Source of the DNA: Lentisalinibacter sediminis
GTDB taxonomy: Bacteria > Pseudomonadota > Gammaproteobacteria > Steroidobacterales > Woeseiaceae
Length of the DNA: 64,000 bases
Assembly (NCBI RefSeq): GCF_040706615.1
Contig: NZ_JAPDRF010000001.1
Location: forward strand, 310,001-374,000
Direction of reading: 5' to 3'
The stretch's first letter is position 1. Each line of letters starts with the position of its first letter. The notes under the pieces are model-generated. The model did no database searches, was not told the origin of the DNA, and saw nothing but the letters and a program-made list of their open reading frames with translations. The position numbers and the translations under genes are program-made. This document shows positions 34,742-44,002 of the stretch, one piece after another.

Positions 34742-35047
34742 ATGAATCAGACCCTCCGCCTCGCAATGCCGCTCCTGCTCGCCCTCGTGCTGGGCCTGGC
34801 CGCCACCGCCGTACCGGCCCATGCGACCGGTCCGGGATCGGTCCTGCCGGCGCAGGCCGCCGGCATGGCAGCCGTGCGGGACGAGGTCAGCCTGAGCGAG
34901 GCGGTGGCCCGGGTGAAGCGCGAATACGGCGGCCGCATCCTCGAAGCCGAGACCCGGGAGCAGAACGGGCGCCGCGTCCACGTCATCAAGGTGCTCACCC
35001 GGGAGGGTCGCGTGCGCACCGTGCGGATTCCGGCCGGGGATCGCTGA
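34742..35047 (+). CDS. Exported PepSY-like protein
   Basis: The 101-residue product has a signal peptide (about residues 1-28, ending VPAHA). A single PepSY-like domain follows: VSLSEAVARVKREYGGRILEAE, then ETREQNGRRVHVIKVLTREGRVRTVRI. Small periplasmic PepSY proteins often sit next to PhoPQ-like two-component genes in high-GC gammaproteobacteria and may modulate the sensor. Here it lies 48 bp upstream of the response regulator. No strong ribosome-binding site is seen, but the signal peptide fixes the start. Confidence 0.85.
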   Translation: MNQTLRLAMPLLLALVLGLAATAVPAHATGPGSVLPAQAAGMAAVRDEVSLSEAVARVKREYGGRILEAETREQNGRRVHVIKVLTREGRVRTVRIPAGDR

Positions 35048-35095
35048 GGCCGGCCCGCCGCGGCATCGACGCGCCATCGACACGGGTCCAACCCT

Positions 35096-35800
35096 ATGCG
35101 ACTGCTGATCATCGAGGACGAGGAGATCATCCGCGAGTCCCTCGCGGCCCGGCTGCGCTCGGCCGGCTTCGGTGTGGAGACGGCGAAGGACGGCGAGGAG
35201 GGGCTGTACTACGCCAGGGAGTATCCGGTGGACCTGGCCGTCGTCGACCTCGGTCTGCCGAAAATGAGCGGCCTGGAGATCATCACCACGCTGCGCCAGG
35301 AAGGCCATGCCTATCCCATCCTGATCCTGACCGCGCGCGACCGCTGGCAGGACAAGGTGGACGGACTGGGCGCCGGCGCGGACGACTACGTGGCCAAGCC
35401 GTTCCACGTCGAGGAGATCATTGCGCGGGTGAATGCGCTGCTCAGGCGCGCCGGCGGCTGGGCTTCTTCGGAGCTGGTCGCGGGCCCGATCAGCCTGGAC
35501 ACGGCGGCCCAGGAGTTGAAGGTGGACGGTCGCGCGATCGAACTCACGGGCCACGAGTACAAGCTGCTGGAGCACCTGATGCTGCGGGCGGGACAGGTCG
35601 TCTCCAAGACCGAGCTCACAGAGCGCCTCTACGACCAGGACTTCGAGCGCGACAGCAACGTCATCGAGGTCTTCGTTGGCCGGCTGCGGCGCAAGCTCGA
35701 TCCGGACAACAGCCTGAAGCCGATCGAGACCCTGCGCGGCCGGGGCTATCGCTTCGCTCTGGAGCGTGCCGCCGAGGCGTCCACCGGCGGCGGTGACTGA
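35096..35800 (+). CDS. OmpR/PhoP-family response regulator
   Basis: The 234-residue product has a receiver domain (about 1-120) with the acidic pair in LLIIEDEEI, phospho-acceptor Asp51 in VVDLGLPKMSG, the conserved TARDRW switch residue and Lys in VAKPFHVEE. A winged-helix DNA-binding domain (about 130-228) follows with ELTGHEYKLLEHLMLRAGQVVSK and VFVGRLRRKLD, ending RGRGYRF. The sequence type is PhoP-like, and the partner downstream is PhoQ-like. The gene name phoP is plausible, but the signal it senses is unknown. Its 3' end overlaps the kinase gene. Confidence 0.92.
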   Translation: MRLLIIEDEEIIRESLAARLRSAGFGVETAKDGEEGLYYAREYPVDLAVVDLGLPKMSGLEIITTLRQEGHAYPILILTARDRWQDKVDGLGAGADDYVAKPFHVEEIIARVNALLRRAGGWASSELVAGPISLDTAAQELKVDGRAIELTGHEYKLLEHLMLRAGQVVSKTELTERLYDQDFERDSNVIEVFVGRLRRKLDPDNSLKPIETLRGRGYRFALERAAEASTGGGD

Positions 35801-37202
35801 GTCCGGAACCGCGACCGGGCCGCCGGGACTGTCTCCAGGGCGGTCGCCCGGACAGTCACTGAGACTCCGCGTGCTCGTCTCGGGCATGCTCCTGTTACTG
35901 GTCTTCTTCGGCCTCATCGTCGGCGTGCTGGATTCCGCCTTCCGCAGCGCGGCGCTGGAGGCGGAGCGCGACCTGCTGGACAGCCGGATGATCATGCTGC
36001 TCGCGGCCGCCGAACCCGCGGACGGCAATACGCTGGTGCTGCCCGTCGATCTGCCGGAGCCGCTGTTCGGCTCGCCGGGGTCCGGACTGTACGGCGCCCT
36101 CGTAAGGCGCGGCGACGGGTCGATCTGGCGCTCGGACTCGGGCATCGGCATCGACATTCCCTGGGGCGCGGCGCCGTCCACCGGCGAGCGGAGCTTCCGG
36201 CGCATCAAACTGGCCGACGGCACGCCGCTGCTCGCGCTCAGCATGGGTATCGACTGGGAATTCCCGGACGGCACCGTGCATGCCTACCTCGTCCACGTGG
36301 CGGCGGGTCTCGATTCCCTGAACGCCCAGGTGGCGAGCTTCCGGCGCCAGCTGCTGGTGTGGTTCGGGCTGGTGGCGGCGCTGCTGCTGGCCTCGCTGGC
36401 GTTGCTGCTGCGCTGGCTGCTGCGCCCGCTGGCGCAGATCGAAACCGAGATCACCGAGATCGAGGCCGGCGAGCGGCCCGCGATGTCCGCCGGCTATCCG
36501 GCCGAGCTCGCCGGCGTGGCGCGCAATCTCAACCAGCTGATCGACAGCGAACGGGCCCGCGCCGAGCGTCACCGCCGCACGCTGCAGGACCTGGCCCACA
36601 GCCTGAAGACGCCGCTGGCCGCGATGCGCTCCCTGCTGGAGGGCGAAGGCGGGCGCGACGCACTGGCCGACCAGCTGGGCCGCATGGAGGAGATCGTGCG
36701 CTACCAGCTCGCCAAGCCCCTGGCCGGCACCGGCGCCACCCTGGGCACCGAGCCGGTGCCGGTGGAGCCGGAACTCGGCAAGCTCGCGGACGGCCTGCAG
36801 AAGGTCTACCGGGATCGGGGGCTGCGCTGCGAGCTGAACGTCGAACCGGGCCTGAGGTTCTACGGCGACCGGGGCGATTTGCTGGAACTCGCCGGCAACC
36901 TGATGGAGAACGCCCACAAGTGGGGCGAGAGCCGGGTGCGGGTCACCGCCACCCGCGCGGCGGACGGAGGCTCGCCGCGGCAGGGGCTGGTGCTGACGGT
37001 GGAGGACGACGGTCCCGGCATCCCGGACGGCGGGGAGAATTTGTTGCTGGAACGCGGCCGGCGGCTGGACGAGACCAAGCCGGGCCAGGGCATCGGTCTC
37101 AGCGTGGTCGTGGAACTCGCCGACGCTTACCGGGGCGGAGTCGAGGTCGGTCGGTCGGACCTGGGTGGCGCCCGGGTGACGGTGCGCCTGCCGCCGGGAT
37201 GA
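35793..37202 (+). CDS. PhoQ-like sensor histidine kinase
   Basis: The product (469 residues from this start) has two membrane helices, about residues 31-54 and 190-212, bounding a periplasmic sensor domain with an acidic, PhoQ-like look. A HAMP-like linker and a dimerisation domain follow with the phospho-acceptor His269 in LQDLAHSLKTPLAAM. The ATPase domain has NLMENAHKW (N box), VEDDGPGIPD (G1) and GQGIGLSVVVELAD (G2). The GTG given overlaps the regulator by eight bases; another GTG nine codons upstream is possible. Its stop overlaps the hrpA start. It pairs with the regulator at 35096. Confidence 0.9.
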   Translation: MTESGTATGPPGLSPGRSPGQSLRLRVLVSGMLLLLVFFGLIVGVLDSAFRSAALEAERDLLDSRMIMLLAAAEPADGNTLVLPVDLPEPLFGSPGSGLYGALVRRGDGSIWRSDSGIGIDIPWGAAPSTGERSFRRIKLADGTPLLALSMGIDWEFPDGTVHAYLVHVAAGLDSLNAQVASFRRQLLVWFGLVAALLLASLALLLRWLLRPLAQIETEITEIEAGERPAMSAGYPAELAGVARNLNQLIDSERARAERHRRTLQDLAHSLKTPLAAMRSLLEGEGGRDALADQLGRMEEIVRYQLAKPLAGTGATLGTEPVPVEPELGKLADGLQKVYRDRGLRCELNVEPGLRFYGDRGDLLELAGNLMENAHKWGESRVRVTATRAADGGSPRQGLVLTVEDDGPGIPDGGENLLLERGRRLDETKPGQGIGLSVVVELADAYRGGVEVGRSDLGGARVTVRLPPG

Positions 37203-40200
37203 GCGGGCCGGCGCGCAGGGGAGGCCGGCGGCAGCGCCAGGCAGAGGCACGCCGGGTGCACCAGCCTCACCTGGAGTTCCCCGAAGCCCTGCCGATCTCC
37301 GCCCGGGCGGGGGAGATCGCCGACGCCGTCCGGGAGCATCCGGTGGTGGTCGTGTGCGGCGAGACCGGCAGCGGCAAGACCACCCAACTGCCGAAGATCT
37401 GCCTGCAGCTCGGCCGCGGCATCGACGGCATGATCGGCCACACCCAGCCGCGTCGCCTGGCGGCCCGTTCGGTGGCCGCGCGCATCGCCGAGGAGACCCG
37501 TCTGCCGCTGGGCGGCGGCATCGGCTACCAGGTGCGCTTCGACGACCGGAGCGAGCCCGGCACGCGGGTCAAGCTGATGACCGACGGCATCCTCCTGAAC
37601 GAACTCGGCTTCGATCACGATCTGCGCCGCTACGACACGCTGATCATCGACGAGGCCCACGAGCGCAGCCTCAACATCGATTTCATCCTGGGCTACCTGA
37701 GGCGGTTGTTGCCGCGCCGGCCCGATCTCAAGGTGATCATCACCTCGGCCACCATCGACCCCGACCGGTTCTCGCGCCACTTCGGCGACGCGCCGGTGAT
37801 CGAGGTGTCGGGACGGGGCTATCCGGTAGAGGTGCGCTACGAGGCGCCGGCCCGTGACACGGACATGGCCGATGCGCTCACCGAGGGGGCCGGGCGGCTC
37901 ATGGGGGAATTGCCCGAGGGCGACATCCTCGCGTTCCTCCCCGGGGAGCGCGAGATCCGCGAGGCCGCCGAGGCGCTCGAGCGAGCCCGGCTGGGTTCCC
38001 GCCGGGGCGAGGCGGGCTGGGAGATACTGCCGCTCTACGGCCGGCTGTCCGAGACGTCCCAGGGCCGGGTCTTTCGGCCCGGCCGGCGGCGCCGGATCGT
38101 GCTGGCCACCAACGTGGCGGAGACCTCGCTCACCGTGCCCCGCATCATGGCGGTGATCGACTCGGGCCTCGCCCGCATCAGCCGCTACTCGTATCGCAGC
38201 AAGATCCAGCGCCTGCAGGTGGAACCGGTCAGCCAGGCCAGCGCCAATCAGCGGGCCGGCCGCTGCGGGCGGATCGCGCCGGGCATCTGCGTGCGTCTCT
38301 ACGACGAGGAAGACTACGCTGAGCGACCGGCCTTCACCGACCCGGAGATCCGGCGCACCAACCTCGCGAGCGTCATCCTGCAGATGGCTGCCGCCCGCCT
38401 GGGTGAGATGGAGGACTTCCCGTTCATCGATCCGCCGGATGCCCGCTACGTCCAGGACGGCTATCGCCTGCTCGCCGAACTGGAGGCGGTGGACGAGGGG
38501 CGGGAGATCACGGAGGCGGGCCGGCGCATGGCGCGCCTGCCGGTGGACCCCAGGCTCGCCCGTATGCTGCTGGCTGCCGAGGAGCGGGGCGAGCTGCGCG
38601 ACGCACTGGTGATCGTGGCGGGGCTGGCCGGCGCGGATCCGCGCCTCTTTCCGCCGGAGGAGGGCGCGAAGGCCCGGGCGGCCCAGGAGGAGTTCGCCGA
38701 TCCGGCCTCGGACTTCGTCTCCCTGTTGAACCTCTGGCGGGCCTGGCGGGCGGCCCGGCGGGGAACGAGCCGCCGGCAGGCGGAGCGCTGGGCCGAGGCG
38801 CGTTACCTGTCGCCGCGGCGGCTGCGCGAATGGGGCGAGGTCCACTCTCAGCTCACCGGACTCTGCCGCGACGCCGGCATGCCCGTGGCCCATGGCGCCG
38901 GTGACCGTGCGGCCCTGCACAAGGCACTGCTGGCCGGTCTGCTCGGTCACATCGGCCGCCGGGACGAGGCGACCCGCTATGATGGCCCCCGCGGTACCCC
39001 CTTTCATCTGCATCCCTCTTCCGGGCTGCACGGCAAGCCGCCCGCCTGGGTGTTCGCCATGGAGCTGGTGCGCACGAGCCGGCTGTTCGCCCGCACCGTC
39101 GCCGCTACCGAGCCGGGACAGATCCTGGAAGTGGCGGCTCACCTTGCCCAGCGCACCTACGAGGAGCCGCGCTGGAACCCGCGCCGCGGGCGGGTGGAGG
39201 CCAGCGAGACCGTCACGCTGTTTGGCCTGGTGCTGGCGGCCGGCCGCCGGGTGAATTACGGTCCCGTCGACCCGGCGGAGTCGCGACGCATCTTCATTCG
39301 CGAGGCACTGGTGCAGGGCAGGGCGAATCACCGGGACCGCTTCTGGCGCCACAACCAGGCGGCCATCGCGCGCATCCGGGAGAAGGAGGGCGAGGCCCGG
39401 CGGGCGCTCCTCATCCCCGACGGCGAGCTGGCGGCACTGTACGAGCGGCAGATCCCGGAACAGGTCGTGGACCTGCGCAGCTTTCGCCGCTGGCTGCGCA
39501 AGGCGGCGAAGCGCGACCCGGAGATACTCTGCTTCCCGGAACAGGACCTCGCCCGCGACCCGGGCGGTGACGGCACCGAGATGCCAAACAGCGTAGAGCT
39601 GCTGGGCCAGGATCTTCCTGTCATCTACCGCTTCCGTCCGGGCGAAGCCGACGACGGCGCCACCGTGAGGCTGCCGGCGCCCGCGCTGGCGCAGCTGGAA
39701 CCAGCGCAGCTGGATCGCGCGCTGCCGCCACTGGTTGCGGAGCGCGCGGAGCTGCGCCTGCGCTCGCTGCCGAAGGCGTTGCGCCGGCGCCTGCAACCCA
39801 TCGCCGACACCGCCGCGGATTTCGCGGCCCGCTATCTGGTGATGCCCGGCAGCGGCGAGCTGGAGCAGGCGCTGGCCGATTTCCTCGCCAGTGAATTCGG
39901 CATCACGCCCGATCAGCTACCGGCGGCGTCGGCGGACGAACCCGCGCACCTCAGGCTGCGCCTGGAGGTCACCGACGAAGCCGACGAGGTGATCGCCGCC
40001 GGCCGGGATCTGGAATCGTTGCGGACCGAGGTCGGGGAAACGGCGCTCCCGGACGCGGCGCCGTCGGGCGAAGCGCGGCCGACGCTGCAACGTGACTGGG
40101 ACTTCGGCGAGCTCCCGCCGGTGCAGGCGGAGGTATCGGGCGGCCTGCGCCTCGAGCGCTTCCCGGCACTGGCCGACCGGGAGAACGGCGTGACGGTGGA

Positions 40201-40954
40201 GTATCCGAGTGACGAGACGGAGGCGGCGACGGTCCATGTCGGTGGGGTATTGCGGCTGTTGCGCCTCGCGCTGCCGCAGCAGGAGAAACTGTTACGCGGC
40301 AAGATAACGGGAGACCGCCGGCTGCAGCTCGCCTGGGCCGCCGTGGGCGGCGCCGGCGAGCTGGCGGAGGATTTCGTCGCAGCCGCGTTCGGCCGCGCGT
40401 TCCCCCGGGAGCGCAGGGCGACGGTGCGCAACCGCGGCGACTACGAGTCGCTGCGGGAGTCGGGCCGGAGCGAGCTGGTGGGGACTGGCGAGGCGCTGGC
40501 CACACTGCTCGGCGAGATACTCGAAGCGCGCCGGCTCGCCGCGGCCGCTGCCGCGGATCTCCCCGAGCGGCTGGACGACGTGCGCGCGGACATCGACGCC
40601 CAGCTGGAGGGACTAGTCTATCCGGGATTCCTGAGCGCCACGCCGGCGCAGCAGCTGGAGTCGATGCCGCGCTATCTCCGGGCGGCCGAGTTGCGGGCAT
40701 CGAAACTGCCGGCCGGCGCTGACCGGGACCGGGCGGATGCGCAGGAGATCGCGGTCTGTCTCGGACGTCTCGCACAGCTCGAGCAGCGCCGGGCCTCCCT
40801 CGACGCCGAGCGGCGGGCGCTGATCGACGAATTCCGCTGGGGCATCGAGGAGCTGAGAGTGTCGCTGTTCGCCCAGCAACTCGGCACCCGCGGCAAGATC
40901 TCCCCGAAGCGGCTGGAGAAACTGTGGCACCGGATCACGGGCGTGACCCGATAA
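37199..40954 (+). CDS. hrpA: ATP-dependent RNA helicase HrpA
   Basis: HrpA is a large DEAH-box helicase that rescues stalled, collided ribosomes. The 1251-residue product carries Walker A GETGSGKTTQLPKICLQL, the DEAH box in IDEAHERSLNIDF, SAT motif ITSATIDPDRF, and motif VI QRAGRCGRIAPG. The helicase-associated and OB-fold domains and the long HrpA-specific C-terminal region (about 750-1250) follow. It is slightly shorter than E. coli HrpA (1300) because the N-terminal extension before the helicase core is brief. The ATG overlaps the histidine-kinase stop, so it is translated with the two-component genes. A REP pair ends the transcription unit. Confidence 0.95.
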   Translation: MSGPARRGGRRQRQAEARRVHQPHLEFPEALPISARAGEIADAVREHPVVVVCGETGSGKTTQLPKICLQLGRGIDGMIGHTQPRRLAARSVAARIAEETRLPLGGGIGYQVRFDDRSEPGTRVKLMTDGILLNELGFDHDLRRYDTLIIDEAHERSLNIDFILGYLRRLLPRRPDLKVIITSATIDPDRFSRHFGDAPVIEVSGRGYPVEVRYEAPARDTDMADALTEGAGRLMGELPEGDILAFLPGEREIREAAEALERARLGSRRGEAGWEILPLYGRLSETSQGRVFRPGRRRRIVLATNVAETSLTVPRIMAVIDSGLARISRYSYRSKIQRLQVEPVSQASANQRAGRCGRIAPGICVRLYDEEDYAERPAFTDPEIRRTNLASVILQMAAARLGEMEDFPFIDPPDARYVQDGYRLLAELEAVDEGREITEAGRRMARLPVDPRLARMLLAAEERGELRDALVIVAGLAGADPRLFPPEEGAKARAAQEEFADPASDFVSLLNLWRAWRAARRGTSRRQAERWAEARYLSPRRLREWGEVHSQLTGLCRDAGMPVAHGAGDRAALHKALLAGLLGHIGRRDEATRYDGPRGTPFHLHPSSGLHGKPPAWVFAMELVRTSRLFARTVAATEPGQILEVAAHLAQRTYEEPRWNPRRGRVEASETVTLFGLVLAAGRRVNYGPVDPAESRRIFIREALVQGRANHRDRFWRHNQAAIARIREKEGEARRALLIPDGELAALYERQIPEQVVDLRSFRRWLRKAAKRDPEILCFPEQDLARDPGGDGTEMPNSVELLGQDLPVIYRFRPGEADDGATVRLPAPALAQLEPAQLDRALPPLVAERAELRLRSLPKALRRRLQPIADTAADFAARYLVMPGSGELEQALADFLASEFGITPDQLPAASADEPAHLRLRLEVTDEADEVIAAGRDLESLRTEVGETALPDAAPSGEARPTLQRDWDFGELPPVQAEVSGGLRLERFPALADRENGVTVEYPSDETEAATVHVGGVLRLLRLALPQQEKLLRGKITGDRRLQLAWAAVGGAGELAEDFVAAAFGRAFPRERRATVRNRGDYESLRESGRSELVGTGEALATLLGEILEARRLAAAAAADLPERLDDVRADIDAQLEGLVYPGFLSATPAQQLESMPRYLRAAELRASKLPAGADRDRADAQEIAVCLGRLAQLEQRRASLDAERRALIDEFRWGIEELRVSLFAQQLGTRGKISPKRLEKLWHRITGVTR

Positions 40955-40959
40955 CCCAG

Positions 40960-41097
40960 GTGGGAGGGCCTTCAGGCCCGATCGGGCTCGCCCTGGCCGA
41001 GATGTCCTTCTCTCGATGTTGGCCCGTCATCGGGCGGACACGGGCCACGAGAGAACGGGACCAGCTGGAAAGAGATCGGGCCTGAAGGCCCTCCTAC
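40960..41097. repeat. Inverted pair of REP-like elements (BIME-like)
   Basis: GTGGGAGGGCCTTCAGGCCC plus GAT (40960-40982) and its inverted copy, ATCGGGCCTGAAGGCCCTCC plus TAC (41075-41097), flank 92 bp. The pair lies exactly between the convergent hrpA and slipin genes, where it may act as a bidirectional terminator or mRNA stabiliser. Confidence 0.9.
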
Positions 41098-41868
41098 CTA
41101 TTCTTTCTTCTGGGCCATCATCTCCTTTGCCTTGTCCATGAACGGCCCGATCAGGTCGAGTGGCAGGGGGAAGACGATGGTGGAGGATTTCTCACCGGCG
41201 ATCTCGCGCAGGGTCTGCAGATAGCGCAGCTGCATGGCCAGGCGCTCGGACTCCAGGGTCTTGGCCGCGTCCGCCAGCTTCTGTGCCGCCTGGAACTCGC
41301 CCTCGGCGTTGATGACCTTGGCGCGCCGGGCACGCTCGGCCTCGGCCTGCTGGGCGATGGCACGGATCATGCTCTCGTCGAGATCCACATGCTTGATCTC
41401 GACGTTGGCCACCTTGATGCCCCAGTTGTCGGTGTGCTGGTCGAGGATCAGGCGGATGTCGGAGTTCAGCTTGTCGCGCTCGGCGAGCATGTCGTCCAGG
41501 TCGTGCTGGCCGAGGACGGAGCGGAGCGTGGTCTGGGCCAGCTGGCTGGTCGCCTCGAACACGTTGGCGACCCGGATGATGGCCTTCTCGGGATCCACGA
41601 TGCGGAAATAGATGACCGCATTCACCCGCACGGAAACGTTGTCCCGTGAGATGACGTCCTGAGTGGGCACGTCCATTACCACGACTCGCAGATCGACCTT
41701 GGTCAGCGTCTGCAGGAAGGGGATCAGGATGATCAGGCCCGGCCCTTTCACCGTCTGGAAACGGCCGAGGAAAAAGACGACGCCACGCTCGTATTCCTGC
41801 AGGATGCGGATCGCATTGAACAGGAACAGCAGGACGAGGCCGACTGCGATTCCGATATAGAGCATCAT
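41098..41868 (-). CDS. Slipin/stomatin-like band-7 membrane protein
   Basis: The 256-residue product has an N-terminal membrane helix (about residues 3-22). An SPFH/band-7 domain follows with QEYERGVVFFLGRFQTVKGPG, RVVVMDVPTQDVISRDNVSV, and a C-terminal coiled coil (AIAQQAEAERARRAKVINAE) that drives oligomerisation. Slipins form membrane scaffolds and work with NfeD proteases. The nfeD gene lies 24 bases upstream on the same strand, the classic pair. The start may be either of two adjacent ATGs. The TAG stop abuts a REP element. Confidence 0.94.
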   Translation of the reverse strand: MMLYIGIAVGLVLLFLFNAIRILQEYERGVVFFLGRFQTVKGPGLIILIPFLQTLTKVDLRVVVMDVPTQDVISRDNVSVRVNAVIYFRIVDPEKAIIRVANVFEATSQLAQTTLRSVLGQHDLDDMLAERDKLNSDIRLILDQHTDNWGIKVANVEIKHVDLDESMIRAIAQQAEAERARRAKVINAEGEFQAAQKLADAAKTLESERLAMQLRYLQTLREIAGEKSSTIVFPLPLDLIGPFMDKAKEMMAQKKE

Positions 41869-41892
41869 GATGGTATTCCCTCTCTCGAGTGT

Positions 41893-43389
41893 TCAGTCCG
41901 TGTCAGATTCGTTGCCGGCGGGCGAGACATCGAGTACGAGCCCGTCGATACGCTCGACCCGCAGTTTCTGGCCCCTCTTGACCGGTTCGCTGGTGCGCGC
42001 CGTCCAGATCTCGCCTTCCAGCATGACGGCGCCCTGGTCGGAGAAGTCCTCCCGGGCGACGGCGATCTCCTTCAGGATCTGCTCCTGGCCGCTCACGGCG
42101 CCCTTGCGCCGCAGGCGCAGCAGGTAGGCGATGACCCACATCAGCAGCAGTCCGAAGGCGCCGACGACGATGATGACGAACCAGGGCGAGATACCGAAGC
42201 CCGGGACACCCGTGTCGAACATCATGATGGCTCCCATGACGAAGGCGGCGATGCCGCCGAAACCGAGCGCGCCGAAGCTGGGCACGAATATCTCGGCGAT
42301 CATCAGCACGATGCCGAGCAGGATCAGGCCGAGGCCGGCGTAGTTCACCGGCATCACCTGCAGCGCGTAGGCGGCCAGCAGCAGGCAGATGGCGCCCACC
42401 ACGCCGGGGACGATGGCGCCCGGGTTCCAGCCCTCGAAGACCAGCCCGTAGATGCCGACGAGGAGCAGCAGCAGCGCGATCTCCGGGCTGGCTATGACCG
42501 ACAGCAGCTTCTGCCGCCAGGTGGGTTCCACGGTCTCGATGCGCATATTGCTCGTGGCGAGCGTCACGGTGCCCGTGGGCAGCTCCACCTCGCGGCCGTC
42601 GATCTGGGCGAGCAGGGCGGCGGTGTCGTCGGCGAGGAGGTCGATCACGTTCATCTCCAGCGCCTCGCTGGAGGTGAGCGTGGCCGCGTCGCGCACGGCC
42701 TTCTCGGCCCATTCGGCGTTGCGGCCCCGGAGTTCGGCGAGCCCGCGGATGTACGCCACGGCATCGTTCAGGATCTTGCGGCTCATGGCGTCGCCGGATC
42801 GATCCGGCGGTGCCTGGGTGCCGTCTTCCGGTTCTGTCGCATTTCCGCCTTCACCGTCTTCGCCGGCCTGATCGGGTGACGCATCGCCGGCCGGGCTTTC
42901 GCCGGAGCTGCCGCCGTCGCCGCCGTCCGTCGGCAGAGGCTGGCCGCCGGGCAGGGGCGGCTGCGGCCGGTCGCCGCCGCCGGCAAGGGGCACGGGTGTC
43001 GCGGCGCCCAGGTGGGTAGTCGGCGCCATGGCGGCGATATGGCTCGCGTAGAGGATGTAGGTGCCCGCACTGTCGGCGCGCGCCCCGGCGGGGGAGACAT
43101 AGGTGGCGACCGGTACGCTGGAATTCAGGATGGCGGAGATGATATCCCGCATGGAGCTGTCGAGCCCGCCCGGCGTATCCATGCGGATGATCACCAGATC
43201 GGCCGCTTCCTCCTCGGCCTGACGGATCCCGCCGGTAATGAAGTCCGCCGTGGCGGCGCCGATGGCGCCTTCCAGATGCAGCTGCAGCGCGCGGGTGGCC
43301 GGATCCTGTTCCTGGGAGACCAGCGGGCCCGCCAGCCCGGCGAGCCCGAGCGCGACAAACAGCGTCCAGAGTATTCTTGTTCGGGCCAT
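41893..43389 (-). CDS. nfeD: NfeD1-type membrane serine protease (ClpP-like)
   Basis: NfeD is the membrane-bound protease partner of stomatin/slipin. The 498-residue product has a signal or membrane segment (about 1-25). An N-terminal ClpP-class domain has the catalytic serine in GARADSAGTYILYAS and lysine in AEWAEKAVRDAATL. Four to five membrane helices cover about 235-430, and a C-terminal NfeD OB-fold ends the protein (IAVAREDFSDQGAVMLEG). Between Ser and Lys there is a roughly 70-residue insertion rich in Gly, Asp, Pro and Ser. The start could also be the GTG three codons upstream. It is upstream of the slipin gene. Confidence 0.93.
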   Translation of the reverse strand: MARTRILWTLFVALGLAGLAGPLVSQEQDPATRALQLHLEGAIGAATADFITGGIRQAEEEAADLVIIRMDTPGGLDSSMRDIISAILNSSVPVATYVSPAGARADSAGTYILYASHIAAMAPTTHLGAATPVPLAGGGDRPQPPLPGGQPLPTDGGDGGSSGESPAGDASPDQAGEDGEGGNATEPEDGTQAPPDRSGDAMSRKILNDAVAYIRGLAELRGRNAEWAEKAVRDAATLTSSEALEMNVIDLLADDTAALLAQIDGREVELPTGTVTLATSNMRIETVEPTWRQKLLSVIASPEIALLLLLVGIYGLVFEGWNPGAIVPGVVGAICLLLAAYALQVMPVNYAGLGLILLGIVLMIAEIFVPSFGALGFGGIAAFVMGAIMMFDTGVPGFGISPWFVIIVVGAFGLLLMWVIAYLLRLRRKGAVSGQEQILKEIAVAREDFSDQGAVMLEGEIWTARTSEPVKRGQKLRVERIDGLVLDVSPAGNESDTD

Positions 43390-43488
43390 GTTTTTCACCG
43401 CACCATCATATCAGCCCGGCACCGGCGTTGATCCCCGCTGCGGCCGCCTATAACCTTCGGCTCCTGTTCAGACCACGGGACCCTGCGC

Positions 43489-43989
43489 GTGTTCATCAAA
43501 TTTCTCACCACCGGCGGCACCATCGACAAGATTTACTTCGACGACAGCAGTCGCTTCGAGGTGGGCGAGTCCCAGGTCGAGCATATCCTGCGTGAAGCCC
43601 TTGTCGACATCGATTATGAAGTCGTCTCGTTGCTGCGCAAGGACAGTCTCGATATTGACGAAGCCGACCGGGCCTGCATCCGCGACTATATCGAACGCGA
43701 TTCGGCCGGGCGTTACGTGATCACGCACGGCACCGACACCATGGTGAAGACAGCGCTCGCGCTGGACGGGCTCGGTGACCGGGTCATCGTGCTCACCGGT
43801 GCGCTGAGCCCGGCGCGCTTCCGCAGCACGGATGCCGTCTTCAATGTGGGCATGGCGACGGCTGCTGCCCAGACGCTCGGCCCCGGCGTATACATCGCCA
43901 TGAGCGGGACGATCTTCGCCGCCGACCAGGTGGTGAAGAATCGGGAGAAGAACCGTTTCGAGAGCATCGCCCGGCGGGATGCCGGCTGA
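43489..43989 (+). CDS. Asparaginase N-terminal-domain protein
   Basis: The 166-residue product corresponds only to the N-terminal domain of type I/II L-asparaginases. It keeps LTTGGTIDK (nucleophile threonine) and the THGTDTM catalytic motif, and ends after AMSGTIFAADQVVKNREK. The C-terminal asparaginase domain is absent, so the active site usually completed by a neighbouring subunit may differ. Short stand-alone versions like this occur in several proteobacteria, so it is not necessarily a broken gene. The start is a GTG. It is followed 13 bp later by an exported metallo-beta-lactamase-fold protein. Confidence 0.88.
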   Translation: MFIKFLTTGGTIDKIYFDDSSRFEVGESQVEHILREALVDIDYEVVSLLRKDSLDIDEADRACIRDYIERDSAGRYVITHGTDTMVKTALALDGLGDRVIVLTGALSPARFRSTDAVFNVGMATAAAQTLGPGVYIAMSGTIFAADQVVKNREKNRFESIARRDAG

Positions 43990-44002
43990 GAGGAGAGAAC
44001 CG

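Noticed and set aside
37127..39796. Long minus-strand open frame across hrpA
   Set aside because: Antisense shadow of the hrpA helicase domain, with no motif or ribosome-binding site.
43489..43989. Truncated asparaginase pseudogene
   Set aside because: Both catalytic motifs and a clean stop are intact, and stand-alone N-domain proteins are known, so it is kept as a gene.
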